Assembly: GCF_030160715.1 (NCBI RefSeq)
Contig: NZ_BSOW01000030.1
Location: 1 to 64,000, forward strand
DNA: 64,000 nt
Origin: Bradyrhizobium iriomotense
Lineage (GTDB): Bacteria > Pseudomonadota > Alphaproteobacteria > Rhizobiales > Xanthobacteraceae
Direction: 5' to 3'
In this document: in pieces, positions 18,460 through 27,069 of the stretch
Layout of the letters: every line of letters starts with the position of its first letter
Position numbering within the stretch: position 1 is the stretch's first letter
Translations under genes and position numbers: made by a program
Notes under the pieces: model-generated
The model's input: only the letters and a program-made list of their open reading frames with translations
Told to the model about the DNA's origin: nothing
The model's database searches: none

Positions 18460-18704
18460 GCGATTTCGATAATCATCGGAAAATTGTGTCACTTGCTACG
18501 AAGAGCCGATCTCGATAATGGGCGCGCTGAAGCACCGCACCATACATAATCTCGTGAACGAGTCGTGCGGCGGAGCATCCGGCTAGCGAATTGGGCAAAC
18601 GTCAAAGTCGTATTGAACAGTTCTGGTCGTCGCGCAATTGAATCGTTCTAGCCAACGCTCAAGAGGCATCACCGGCGTGATGTCGCAGTAGCATTGCTTG
18701 AGAT

Positions 18705-18720
18705 TGGCACTGTTGTTGCA
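18705..18720 (+). promoter_or_regulatory. sigma-54 promoter for metC-like gene
   Basis: TGGCACTGTTGTTGCA matches the -24/-12 consensus at every conserved position, including GG and GC 10 bp apart. The gene start is 84 bases downstream. No exact TGT-N10-ACA NifA site was found within 200 bp; a one-mismatch copy lies at about 18485. Confidence 0.8.
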
Positions 18721-18803
18721 CCTGCAATGCAGCGGAAGCATGCAAGTGAATCCGCGAGCGTGGCGACATGGCGCGAGCGGGATGGGATGGAAGAGAAATT
18801 GGC

Positions 18804-20048
18804 ATGAAGGATCTGAGCGACGACAAAAACGTACGAGACACGGAAACTCTACTTTGTCATCTCGGTCGCGCGCCGGCGGAACACGCTGGGATGGTGAATG
18901 TGCCGATCTACCGCGGCTCAACCATTATTTCGGAAACCTTAGAGGAATGGGACGACCGGAACAAAGACAATCCTAGCTACGGTCGTTTTGGCTCGCCCCT
19001 GTCGCGCGCGCTTGAGGCCGCCGTCTGCAAGTTGGAGGGCGGCTTTCGTTCGATTCTCTTCCCATCAGGCCAATCTGCTTGTACCCGCTCGCTGCTAGCC
19101 TGTCTGAAAGCGGGCGATGCTGTTCTGATCAGTGACGGCGTCTACGCGCCCGTGAGAGCCTTCGCGGACAACGTTCTTTCGAGGCTGCAAATCGAGGCGC
19201 GATATTTCTGTCCAACCAAGCCGTCAGAATTGGCAGCGAAAATAAGCGCAAATACACGCGCCATCTATTTGGAATCGCCATCGTCCATGACGTTCGAGGT
19301 TCAAGATGTGCCGGCACTCTCGGCGATTGCACATCGGTCGGACGCACTTGTGATTATGGACAATACGTGGGCGACACCTCTGTATTTCAGGCCGTTCGAG
19401 CACGGTGTCGACATTTCGATTCAGGCTGCGACGAAGTATATTGTTGGCCATTCCGATGCGTTGCTTGGCATTGCCACCGCGAATGAAGCGGCATGGTCCG
19501 CACTGAAATCAACTGCGCATCATTTCGGCGAAATTGGCGGACCAGATGATATCTATCTGGCCCTCCGGGGACTTCGTACTCTAGCTCTGCGCATGAAGCG
19601 GCATTGGGAAAACGGCCTTATTCTGGCGCAAAGCCTGAAAGCCCATCCAGCTGTTGATAGGGTGTTGCACCCGGCGCTTCCCAACGATCCCGGCCATGGC
19701 ATTTGGAAGAGAGACTTTCTGGGCGCCAGTGGACTCTTTGGGATTGTTCTAAAGCCGATGTCACGGCCGCAACTTTCGGTTCTCTTTAGTAGCCTTCGTA
19801 TCTTTGGGATTGGTTTGTCTTGGGGCGGGTACGAAAGTCTCGCGTTGCTCGTCGAGCCACCGAAACGAATGGAAACCTCGCTTGCGTTCCCTGGACCGCT
19901 GATTCGCATACACGCTGGCATGGAAAGTCCCAGCGAGCTGATCGCGGACATGCATAACGCACTGAACGCCGCCCGCGAAGCCGCAGTTGATGGCATCGTG
20001 CCCCGAGAAGAGAGCGAGCTCGTCGGTCAATGTCAAATAGTCAGTTAG
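18804..20048 (+). CDS. metC: cystathionine beta-lyase/gamma-synthase family PLP enzyme
   Basis: The 414-aa protein belongs to the Cys/Met metabolism PLP family (cystathionine beta-lyase, cystathionine gamma-synthase, O-acetylhomoserine sulfhydrylase). It shows YGRFGSPLSRALEAAVCKLEGG, the substrate loop VIMDNTWATPLYFRP and the PLP lysine in IQAATKYIVGHSDALLG. SWGGYESLALL and LIRIHAGMESPSELIAD near the end fit cystathionine beta-lyase best. The start at 18804 (MKDLSDDKN) has a purine-rich site (GGAAGAG) upstream. A perfect sigma-54 promoter precedes it, which is unusual for a housekeeping lyase and suggests a symbiosis-specific role. Release of homocysteine, or of cysteine for nitrogenase Fe-S supply, is possible but not shown. 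Confidence 0.9.
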   Translation: MKDLSDDKNVRDTETLLCHLGRAPAEHAGMVNVPIYRGSTIISETLEEWDDRNKDNPSYGRFGSPLSRALEAAVCKLEGGFRSILFPSGQSACTRSLLACLKAGDAVLISDGVYAPVRAFADNVLSRLQIEARYFCPTKPSELAAKISANTRAIYLESPSSMTFEVQDVPALSAIAHRSDALVIMDNTWATPLYFRPFEHGVDISIQAATKYIVGHSDALLGIATANEAAWSALKSTAHHFGEIGGPDDIYLALRGLRTLALRMKRHWENGLILAQSLKAHPAVDRVLHPALPNDPGHGIWKRDFLGASGLFGIVLKPMSRPQLSVLFSSLRIFGIGLSWGGYESLALLVEPPKRMETSLAFPGPLIRIHAGMESPSELIADMHNALNAAREAAVDGIVPREESELVGQCQIVS

Positions 20049-20548
20049 ACTTGGTGTTTGACTTGGCCCATCTGAATGAAAAGGCTCGGAAGTTTCCGCA
20101 AAAGACCTTCGCTCCAACGTTGGTTGGAAATTCATACAGTCGATCTCATTTTTCCGGACGACGCCGACAAGGCAGGCAGAAAAATCGGGAGAGTTAATTC
20201 AAGATCTGAAAGATGCTGGGGTGTATCCCCCATTGCCCCCCAACTGCTTTCCGGTACGCGGACTTTGCGAACCAGATGTCTCCGGATGGTGAACCATTCG
20301 AGACTGTCGATGCAGCCGAGCTGTACTTCTTCGGCTCCTGGCTGCTCCAACTGTCGGTCGGCCGTTTTCCTGAACGCCATGCGATGGAGCGCTACAGAGT
20401 CGAGCTTATGAATGCTGTAAAGCAGAACGAGAGCCAGCTATGCGAGATGGTAAGGATTGTCCTGAGATCGCGCTATAGGTCTCGCGCAGGCTTGCCGCGC
20501 GCTGATCCTTTCAGCGCCTATCACCGCGAATCGTCGCCAAGGCTGTAG
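20049..20548 (+). pseudogene. frameshifted coding remnant
   Basis: Coding-like fragments alternate between frames: LVFDLAHLNEKARKFPQKTF (20050 onward), IQDLKDAGVYPPLPPNCFP (20200 onward), and an ORF reaching 20548 that includes EPFETVDAAELYFFGSWLLQ and HAMERYRVELMNAVKQNES. The pattern suggests a decayed gene. Family not recognised. Confidence 0.3.
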
Positions 20549-20925
20549 TCTGGCTGACGGACGGGAAGTACTGCCGCGATCTCCCGTGAACGATTTCGTC
20601 CTTAAATGTTGCTCCGTAGAACGTCACGCCCGGCTACGATCACGACCATACGACAGCTACTGCACGAAATCTTTAAGCGCTGGATCGGGCATGCGGCTTG
20701 GGGAGAATGTGACACGCAAAATGTATTGAGAGGATCGAAACCGGCGACGTTCTGCCCGATGTAGATGTAATTTGTCGTCCAGTCACCGCTATATGATGCT
20801 GTTAAGAGCTGACAACTGCTCATCGCAAGCGACTCGGTCGCTGCATTTTAGTCCCACGCAAGGCCATTCTTACCGTTTGCGTCGTCGACGCGGTAACCGT
20901 GCCTGTAACCGCTACGGAAATCGAA
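20549..20925. other. no supported gene
   Basis: Nothing recognisable between the decayed remnant and the IS3-family target site. Confidence 0.45.
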
Positions 20926-21016
20926 TTGAGAGCTGGCTCCGCAAACTCGGGCAGTAGCTTAAGTGGATTTTCTGCCTGACAGCGGCGAGGATTCTCGTCG
21001 CGAATCAGGAGCGAAG

Positions 21017-21325
21017 ATGACGAAGAGGAGTCGCCGGACGCATTCTCCGGCTTTCAAGGCGAAGGTGGCTTTGGCCGCCGTGAAGGGGGAGAAGACGCTG
21101 GCCGAACTGGCTCAGCAGTTTGATGTTCACCCGAACCAGATCATGACCTGGAAGAACCAGCTCCTGGAAGGAGCGGCAGGCGTGTTCGGGCAGGACAAGT
21201 CGGAATCGACGGCAGCGCCTGTCGATTTGAAGGCGCTGCACGCCAAGATTGGGGAACTGGCGCTTGAGAACGATTTTTTGTCCGGCGCGCTCAGCAAAGC
21301 CGGCCTTCTGAGCGCAAAACGCTGA
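21017..21325 (+). CDS. IS3-family transposase OrfA
   Basis: OrfA of a two-frame IS3 transposase (103 aa): MTKRSRRTHSPAFKAKVALA begins the helix-turn-helix that binds the IS ends, and LAELAQQFDVHPNQIMTWKNQ is its recognition region. A leucine-zipper-like tail follows (ALHAKIGELALENDFL). The stop lies just past an A-rich run (AAAAC) where a -1 frameshift would normally fuse it to OrfB. The inserted IS66 begins 7 bases after the stop, so OrfAB fusion can no longer be made from this copy. Confidence 0.9.
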   Translation: MTKRSRRTHSPAFKAKVALAAVKGEKTLAELAQQFDVHPNQIMTWKNQLLEGAAGVFGQDKSESTAAPVDLKALHAKIGELALENDFLSGALSKAGLLSAKR

Positions 21326-21363
21326 TCGACCGTAACCGGTATGAGCTCCCACGTCGGCGGTGA

Positions 21364-21987
21364 TCAGCGTGCGCGTGCGTAGCGGATCGGCATCCAGTAT
21401 TGGCGCATGGCTTCGACGGCTGCGGGAATATCGAGGTGGGCGTTGCGCAGAGAGTCTCGGGTCTCGCGGCCGGTCCGTGGCGGTCCGAGCAGTGGACCGG
21501 CCTGATCGTCGCGACAGTGCAGCAGAATAGGCAGCAGCAGGCGGTGATTGACGTTGCTGGCGTCCAGCAATGGCGCCCACGCCGACAGCCTGAGCCGCAT
21601 CGCGGCGTAGAATCCCTGGCACCATGGTCGCGGATCGACGTCGCCGTTGGGTTGACGCCGGTGCATCGGGGCGAACTGGTTAGGCGTGGTGGAAAGGATC
21701 TGGCTGATCTCGTTATGACGCAGCGCGACGGCGGAGATCGCAGCGAACTCCGGGGTGCCGCCGTGGTTGAAAGCATCGGCATCGATGGCAAGCAGTGGGC
21801 ATATCCAATCGAGCGGGCTCATCGACACCGGTCCGGCCACGATCGCGGCGACGTAGCCGTCGAGCATGGGAAGACTGGTGGTGGCGGGATGCTGATCGAC
21901 GCGAGCCTGGAGCCATTGCTCGAGCTCCGCAAGCGGCATGGCGGCGGCCGCCATCGACGATGAAGCTTTAGGGCGACGTGGGCTCAT
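21364..21987 (-). CDS. UPF0149/YecA-family protein carried by IS66
   Basis: This 207-aa protein has the YecA-like pattern MLDGYVAAIVAGPVSMSPLDWICPLL and a later MHRRQPNGDVDPRPWCQGFYAAM. Members are often encoded downstream of IS66 transposase genes. Its ATG overlaps the tnpC stop (ATGA), so it is translated with the transposase. The role in transposition is not established; it makes this IS longer (3.1 kb) than the usual 2.5 kb. It could be a passenger or regulator. Confidence 0.75.
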   Translation of the reverse strand: MSPRRPKASSSMAAAAMPLAELEQWLQARVDQHPATTSLPMLDGYVAAIVAGPVSMSPLDWICPLLAIDADAFNHGGTPEFAAISAVALRHNEISQILSTTPNQFAPMHRRQPNGDVDPRPWCQGFYAAMRLRLSAWAPLLDASNVNHRLLLPILLHCRDDQAGPLLGPPRTGRETRDSLRNAHLDIPAAVEAMRQYWMPIRYARAR

Positions 21988-23546
21988 GCTGCAGCCTGTG
22001 CGATGCGCTCACGGGCCGCCTTCCAGTTCCAGACGAGCAGCTCGTGGAACTGGTGGCTCTTGGTTCGCCCGGAGACAATCCGCTCCAGCACGTCCGTCAG
22101 ATAGATCTGAGGATCGAGTTCATGGAGTTTTGCCGTGTTCACGATCGACGACAGGATCGCCCAGCTCTCGGCGCCGCCGTCGCTGCCGCTGAACAATGAG
22201 TTGCGTCTTCCCATGGCAATCGGGCGCATGGAACGCTCTACCGTGTTGGAATCGACCTCGACGCGGCCGTCGCGAAGAAACAGCGTCAACCCGTCCCAGT
22301 GATTGAGTGCATAGTTGATCGCCTCCGCCAGCTTCGACTGCGAGAAGAGCTGGCCAACCATTGTGGTCAATCGTGCCTTGAGCGCCTCCATCAACGGAGC
22401 GGTCCTGGCGCGACGGACGGCGAGCCGCTGCTCGGCGCTCGAGCCGCGGATCTCGGCCTCGATCGCATAGACCGCCTGCAGGCGTTCGATCACCTCGCGC
22501 GCGAACGGCGACTGCGTCGTCTTGAACACCTCGACGAACTTACGTCGGGCATGAGCAAGACAAAAGGCGAGCTGGATCTCGCCGCCATGATCGCGGGCGA
22601 GCGCCTTGTAGGCGGCATAGCCGTCCACCTGCAGAATGCCGGAAAAGTCCGTCAATTGTCCGGCGATCTGCTCCGTGCCGCGGCCGGCCGCGAACACGTA
22701 GGCAACCGCCGGCGGCGAGGGCCCGCCCCATGGTCGGTCATCCATGGCATGCGCCCAGAACTGGCAGATGCGGGTGCGATGTCGCCCGGGGTCGAGCACC
22801 GGCATCGGCGTCTCGTCGCAGAACACGCGCGGCGCGCTCTGGATCGTCCTCAGCTGAACCTCATAGAGGCTTTTGAGCCACCAGGCGGTACGCCTCACCC
22901 AGCCGGCGAGCGTCGCGCGGTCGAGCTGGATGCCCTGGCCGGCCAAGATCTGCACCTGCCGGTACAGCGGCAGATACCAGGCGAACTTCGAGACCACCAC
23001 GTGGCTCACGAGTGCGGTCGAGGCCATGCCGCTCTCGATCAGGCGCGGCAGCACCTTCGCTTGGACCACACCATCGGTGCAGCTGCGGCAGCCATATTTG
23101 GGACGGATCGTGCGCAGCACCCGCAGGATCGCCGGGATGATGTCCAGCACCTCGCTGACGTCCTCGCCGATCTTGTGGAGCTGACCCTGGCAGCACGGGC
23201 AGGCCGTCGCCTCCGGCTCCAGCACCTGCTCGCAGCGCGGCAGGTGCTTTGGGAGTGCGCCGATGTTGCGGCGCGCCTTCTTCCGCGGCGGCTTGTCAAG
23301 CCGCTTTGTCGCTGCCGCATCGTCGTTGGCAGCGGCAGGTGGCGTGGCGTCGGTCTCGAGATCGCCCAGCTCAAGCGCGAGTTGCTCGTCCACGAGCACC
23401 GCAAGTCGCTCCGAGCGCTTCCCGAAGATCATCTCCTTGAGCGTCTGCATCGCCACACGCAGCTTCTCGTTCTCGGCGTCAAGCGCGAGCACCATCTCGG
23501 TCAGAGCTGACGGATCGGTCGGGAGAGCGTCAGGGCGAATCGCCAT
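21984..23546 (-). CDS. tnpC: IS66 transposase TnpC
   Basis: The catalytic transposase (520 aa from MAIRPDALPTDPSALTEMVL). It has a coiled N-terminus, the FGKRSERL motif, a zinc-finger-like ATACPCCQGQL region, and the DDE core around RVFCDETPMPVLDPG, QVDGYAAYKAL and the C-terminal NTVERSMRPIAMGRRNSLFSGSDGG. The start at 23546 is used because upstream codons in this frame overlap tnpB. It is intact. Confidence 0.9.
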   Translation of the reverse strand: MAIRPDALPTDPSALTEMVLALDAENEKLRVAMQTLKEMIFGKRSERLAVLVDEQLALELGDLETDATPPAAANDDAAATKRLDKPPRKKARRNIGALPKHLPRCEQVLEPEATACPCCQGQLHKIGEDVSEVLDIIPAILRVLRTIRPKYGCRSCTDGVVQAKVLPRLIESGMASTALVSHVVVSKFAWYLPLYRQVQILAGQGIQLDRATLAGWVRRTAWWLKSLYEVQLRTIQSAPRVFCDETPMPVLDPGRHRTRICQFWAHAMDDRPWGGPSPPAVAYVFAAGRGTEQIAGQLTDFSGILQVDGYAAYKALARDHGGEIQLAFCLAHARRKFVEVFKTTQSPFAREVIERLQAVYAIEAEIRGSSAEQRLAVRRARTAPLMEALKARLTTMVGQLFSQSKLAEAINYALNHWDGLTLFLRDGRVEVDSNTVERSMRPIAMGRRNSLFSGSDGGAESWAILSSIVNTAKLHELDPQIYLTDVLERIVSGRTKSHQFHELLVWNWKAARERIAQAAA

Positions 23547-23596
23547 GACCAGACGATACATCCGCGCGCGACACCCTCCAGCGAAATCCTCGCCTC

Positions 23597-23950
23597 TCAG
23601 CCGACAACGGCCGGCTGCTTCACAGGCTTGGGTGAGACACGCGTCCACTCGAGCCCGTCGACCAGCATCGCGAGCTGCGTCGCACTCAAATGCACCGCGC
23701 CGTCGCGGATCGGCGGCCAGGTGAAATGCCCTTCGTGCAACCACTTCGTTACAAGCACCATGCCGCTGCCGTCCCACGCCAGAAGCTTCACTCTGTCGGA
23801 ACGTTTGGAACGGAAAACAAAGACGGTGCCGTCATAAGGACTCGTGTGTAACGCTTCGCTCACCAGCGCCGACAGCGTGTGCACCGACTTGCGAAAGTCG
23901 ACCGGCTGGGACGCCAGCATCACCTTGAGGTCGGGCCGCAGCGCTATCAT
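23597..23950 (-). CDS. tnpB: IS66 accessory protein TnpB
   Basis: A 117-aa protein required with TnpC in IS66 elements: MIALRPDLKVMLASQPVDFR, FVFRSKRSDRVKLLAWDGSG and LVTKWLHEGHFTWP are standard motifs. Its ATG overlaps the tnpA stop (ATGA), so the start is set at 23950 rather than at the longer reading. Confidence 0.92.
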   Translation of the reverse strand: MIALRPDLKVMLASQPVDFRKSVHTLSALVSEALHTSPYDGTVFVFRSKRSDRVKLLAWDGSGMVLVTKWLHEGHFTWPPIRDGAVHLSATQLAMLVDGLEWTRVSPKPVKQPAVVG

Positions 23951-24384
23951 CGATCGCCTCTGAGCACCGACAGCACCGTGCAAAGCGTCGCAGCATCCAC
24001 TTCTCCCTCGACGCGAATGCGCGCCCCACTCACCTCGATCTCGACCACCCCACAGGCCCTGGTCGGCGGCGCGGTCACCTTCAAGGGCCTCGCTTGCGCC
24101 GACGCTGAGAGCTGGCCGCTCTCGGCGCCAATCTGGATCGGCACGAAGCTCGGCGCCTTGCCGGCCATTGCCGTAATCTGGCGTCGCCACACCGTGAGCA
24201 GCCCGCGGGAAACGCCGTTGCGCCGCGCTACCTCGGAGATGTTCGTGCCTTCCTCAAAACTCTCCGCCACGATCCGGGCCTTCTCCTCGCCCGTCCATCG
24301 TCGCCGCCGGCGCTCCCCGGTGATCACCTGGACACGACGATAGGAGTCACCTTCCTGCCTGGCATCAAGCATGGCATTTACCAT
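23947..24384 (-). CDS. tnpA: IS66 accessory protein TnpA
   Basis: A 145-aa helix-turn-helix protein: RRRRWTGEEKARIVAESFEE and SEVARRNGVSRGLLTVWRRQ form the usual IS66 OrfA DNA-binding domain. The C-terminal half is alanine- and proline-rich before VEIEVSGARIRVEGEVDAATL. It is the first gene of the element. Confidence 0.9.
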   Translation of the reverse strand: MVNAMLDARQEGDSYRRVQVITGERRRRRWTGEEKARIVAESFEEGTNISEVARRNGVSRGLLTVWRRQITAMAGKAPSFVPIQIGAESGQLSASAQARPLKVTAPPTRACGVVEIEVSGARIRVEGEVDAATLCTVLSVLRGDR

Positions 24385-24458
24385 CGATCCACCTCCTCCG
24401 ATCAGCTCATGCTAGGCTCTATCGCGCGTAAGCCCAGGGAGGGCTAGGTGGGGGCCTC

Positions 24459-25295
24459 ATGCCGGTTACGATCGACCGCGAACACGACTTGCCTGTCGCG
24501 CGGCAGGCGAAGGTTCTGAACCTTGCCCGTAGCACGGTCTATTACGAACCTCGGCCGGTTTCGGCCGAGGACCTTGCGCTGATGCGCCGGCTCGACGAAC
24601 TGCATCTTGATTATCCGTTCGCCGGGGCACGGATGCTGCGATCACTGCTGCGGAGGGAAGGCGTTTCGGTCGGCCGCCGCCATGTGGCGACGCTGATGAA
24701 GCGCATGGAGATTTCGGCGCTCTACCGGCGGGCAAACACGAGCAAGCCTGCGCCAGGACATAAGATTTATCCGTATCTCTTGCGCGGGGTGAAGATCGAG
24801 CGAGCGAACCACGTCTGGGCAATGGACATCAGCTACATCCCGATGCGGCGCGGCTTTGTCTACCTGACGGCGGTCGTCGATGTGTTCAGCCGGCGGGTGC
24901 TGGCTCATCGGGTCTCGATCACGATGGAGGCAGCATTTTGCATCGAAGCGCTCGAGGAGGCGTTGGCGCGACACGGCAAGCCGGAGATCTTCAACACGGA
25001 TCAGGGCAGCCAGTTCACCAGCCTCGACTTCACCAGCGTGCTGCTGGACGCGAAGATCGCCATCAGCATGGATGGCAAGGGCGCCTGGCGCGACAACGTG
25101 TTCGTCGAGCGGCTCTGGCGAACCATCAAATACGAGCACGTCTATCTGCATGCCTACGACAGCGTGTCCGAGGCACGTGCGTCGATCTTCGGATATCTGG
25201 CCTTCTATAACGGCGGCAGGCCTCATTCGTCGCTTGACGAGCGAACGCCGAATGAGGCCTATTTTGGGGCGCAGACCATCGCGGCGGCGGCATGA
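24459..25295 (+). CDS. IS3-family transposase OrfB
   Basis: The integrase-like partner of OrfA, with DDE residues in WAMDISYIPM, FNTDQGSQFTS and RDNVFVERLWRTIKYEHV. The ORF now begins at an ATG inside the IS66 right end; the native reading would have come from orfA by frameshift. N-terminal HTH residues (ARQAKVLNLARSTVYYEP) are intact. It may still be made as a short OrfB, but without a fusion the element is probably inactive. Confidence 0.9.
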   Translation: MPVTIDREHDLPVARQAKVLNLARSTVYYEPRPVSAEDLALMRRLDELHLDYPFAGARMLRSLLRREGVSVGRRHVATLMKRMEISALYRRANTSKPAPGHKIYPYLLRGVKIERANHVWAMDISYIPMRRGFVYLTAVVDVFSRRVLAHRVSITMEAAFCIEALEEALARHGKPEIFNTDQGSQFTSLDFTSVLLDAKIAISMDGKGAWRDNVFVERLWRTIKYEHVYLHAYDSVSEARASIFGYLAFYNGGRPHSSLDERTPNEAYFGAQTIAAAA

Positions 25296-25440
25296 TCGTC
25301 GCGACGATTTTGATGCAGCTCCGGTCGGGCTTCGCCCTCCCTCCACTGCATCAAAATCGCAAGGCCCCGCAGTCAGCATAACCCGGCAGGAAACCACCTA
25401 AATTCCGCGGGGCGCTGTCCAAACAACCGGAGCCAGCTCT

Positions 25441-26169
25441 TTGTTCCACAATGCTTCCTTAGCGAATGTACTGTTAAAGCCAAGATAGGATTTTGATAAT
25501 CGCCGCCAGCCACGCGGCTGTAGTAGGGTGGTTCAAACTCAATTGCCGGTGATTCCAGGAAAGGAACGTGCCAGTCGTACATTCAGCGGCTTCACATACC
25601 AGTGGCTTCGGCAACCCCGGCGGAATCTGGATTGTGGAGGCCACGCCTCGCGGATGGCTACCTTAAGGATGCGCGAGGCTCGTTTGGTCGCGGAAGCCAA
25701 ATCGCAACGGTGGCTCCATTCCTTAAAGAGGATCTTGGGGTGGACTTTGCCGGAAATACGACCCACTGATTTCCGCCGCGAAAGTGTTGGGCGATCGCGA
25801 GGACGGGCACGCGCGCACGATGACAACCAAACAGGGCCGTTGATGAGAGGTAGATTGCCTGGCCCGAACCTGACGCAGCGACGGCAATCTCGCCCGAGAG
25901 ATATGCCTCGCCCCAGCCGCGAACCCAGCCGCTTCTCGTGTTGGACATGAATCCATTCGATGCTTCTCTTTCGGTTGATCGCATCGGGGAGGCCATTCAG
26001 AGATCATTCACGTTTCCAACGCTGCTCTTGATCCCACACTCAGCACCGGCGTTGGCAGAACTGCGACAATGTGTCTCGCCACGCGAAGTCGGCGTCACGA
26101 AGCGCGAATGCCTCCCAAACACATCTGCGTGGCAGCGGTTTTGATCGACATGAATTGTTCGACTGCAAT
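25441..26169. other. decayed stretch right of the IS
   Basis: A frame with GTG at 25568 reads VVHSAASHTSGFGNPGG and stops, and another frame continues LKDARGSFGRGSQIATVAPF to 25770. They would join after a one-base shift, so this looks like a frameshifted remnant. No family recognised. Confidence 0.3.
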
Positions 26170-27069
26170 TCAGTCGTTGCCGGAATGATTCTCGACGCGC
26201 GTGCGAGCCACCAGATCGAGCCAGGCCCTCGCGGCATGCGACAGATAAGCACCGCGCCGCCAGATCATCGCAATGCGCCAGTCCGTATCAGCTTCGTCGA
26301 GCGGCACCCGGGCGATCGAAAGATGTGTGCGTTGCTCGGCAATCATCCGCGGTAGAAAAGCGACCCCCATGCCCGCAGCCGCAAGCTCGATGATAAAATC
26401 AACCTGGCTACTACGCGCTGCGACGCGCGGCTCAAAACCGTGCCGTCGGAAACCCTCTATAATCACGCGATTCAATGCAAATCCGGCTTCGAAGAGAATG
26501 AGCGGAAGCTCTCGCAATGTCGGAATATCAAGGGATCGACACTGTGAAAGCTGATGGTCAACCGGTAGCAGAACAGTGAGGGGTTCGCGTTTGACGTCCT
26601 GCCATTCAAAGCCTTCCGATACGGGAAGAAGCGAGGCGGCAAGTTCGATCTCGCCCGACAGCAAAATCTCCTCCAGGCGCTCGCATCCGTACTCCACGAG
26701 CCGGATGTCGACGCCTGGATAACTTTTGCGATAGATCGCAAATAGTTTCGCGAACAGCGTGCCGCTGCCAACCGGTGGCAAACCGAGCTTGAGAATGCCG
26801 CATTTCAGGCCGCGCAGCTCGTTCAATTCGGAAATGAGATCGTCCCGTTCTGTCAGAATCCTGATCGCACGACGATAAACAATCTCGCCGGCAGCGGTAA
26901 GTTTGCTGCGATGGCCGATCCGGTCAAGTAATGGCACACCAATCTCGTCCTCCAGCTGCCTGACCGCCTTGCTCACCGTAGACTGCGTCGCGAATACGAT
27001 TTTGCCAGCCTTAGAGAACCCGCCTTGCCGTACGACCTCCACGAAAACGCGTAATTTCCGAACGTCCAT
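26170..27069 (-). CDS. LysR-family transcriptional regulator
   Basis: The 299-aa protein has a standard LysR N-terminal wHTH (MDVRKLRVFVEVVRQGGFSK to about residue 60, including ATQSTVSKAVRQLEDEIGVPL) and a periplasmic-binding-like effector domain with GILKLGLPPVGSGTLFAKLF. It is not a NodD: the NodD-specific N-terminus ([15 protein letters not shown]) is absent. It resembles CynR/CbbR-like regulators in form. There is no clear target gene next to it; the divergent region to the right (27070-28007) has no supported gene. Effector unknown. Confidence 0.88.
   Translation of the reverse strand: MDVRKLRVFVEVVRQGGFSKAGKIVFATQSTVSKAVRQLEDEIGVPLLDRIGHRSKLTAAGEIVYRRAIRILTERDDLISELNELRGLKCGILKLGLPPVGSGTLFAKLFAIYRKSYPGVDIRLVEYGCERLEEILLSGEIELAASLLPVSEGFEWQDVKREPLTVLLPVDHQLSQCRSLDIPTLRELPLILFEAGFALNRVIIEGFRRHGFEPRVAARSSQVDFIIELAAAGMGVAFLPRMIAEQRTHLSIARVPLDEADTDWRIAMIWRRGAYLSHAARAWLDLVARTRVENHSGND

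Larger units (their letters stand above)
21332..24469. mobile_element. IS66-family element, nested in IS3 element
   Basis: Terminal inverted repeats read GTAACCGGTATGAG at the left and GTAACCGGCATGAG at the right (as reverse complement). Perfect 8-bp target duplications GATCGACC lie at 21324-21331 and 24470-24477. All genes run on the minus strand in the order tnpA, tnpB, tnpC, yecA-like. The perfect duplication suggests recent insertion. Confidence 0.92.
20929..25440. mobile_element. IS3-family element, interrupted by IS66
   Basis: Ends match as inverted repeats: AGAGCTGGCTCCG at 20929-20941 and its complement at 25428-25440. They are flanked by a 3-bp target duplication TTG (20926-20928 and 25441-25443), the size typical of IS3. 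Without the inserted IS66 (3138 bp plus an 8-bp duplication) it would be about 1.37 kb, the usual IS3 length. orfA lies left of the insertion and orfB right of it. Confidence 0.85.

Noticed and set aside
22299-23510. 403-codon plus-strand ORF opposite IS66 tnpC
   Set aside because: Antisense shadow of the transposase gene.
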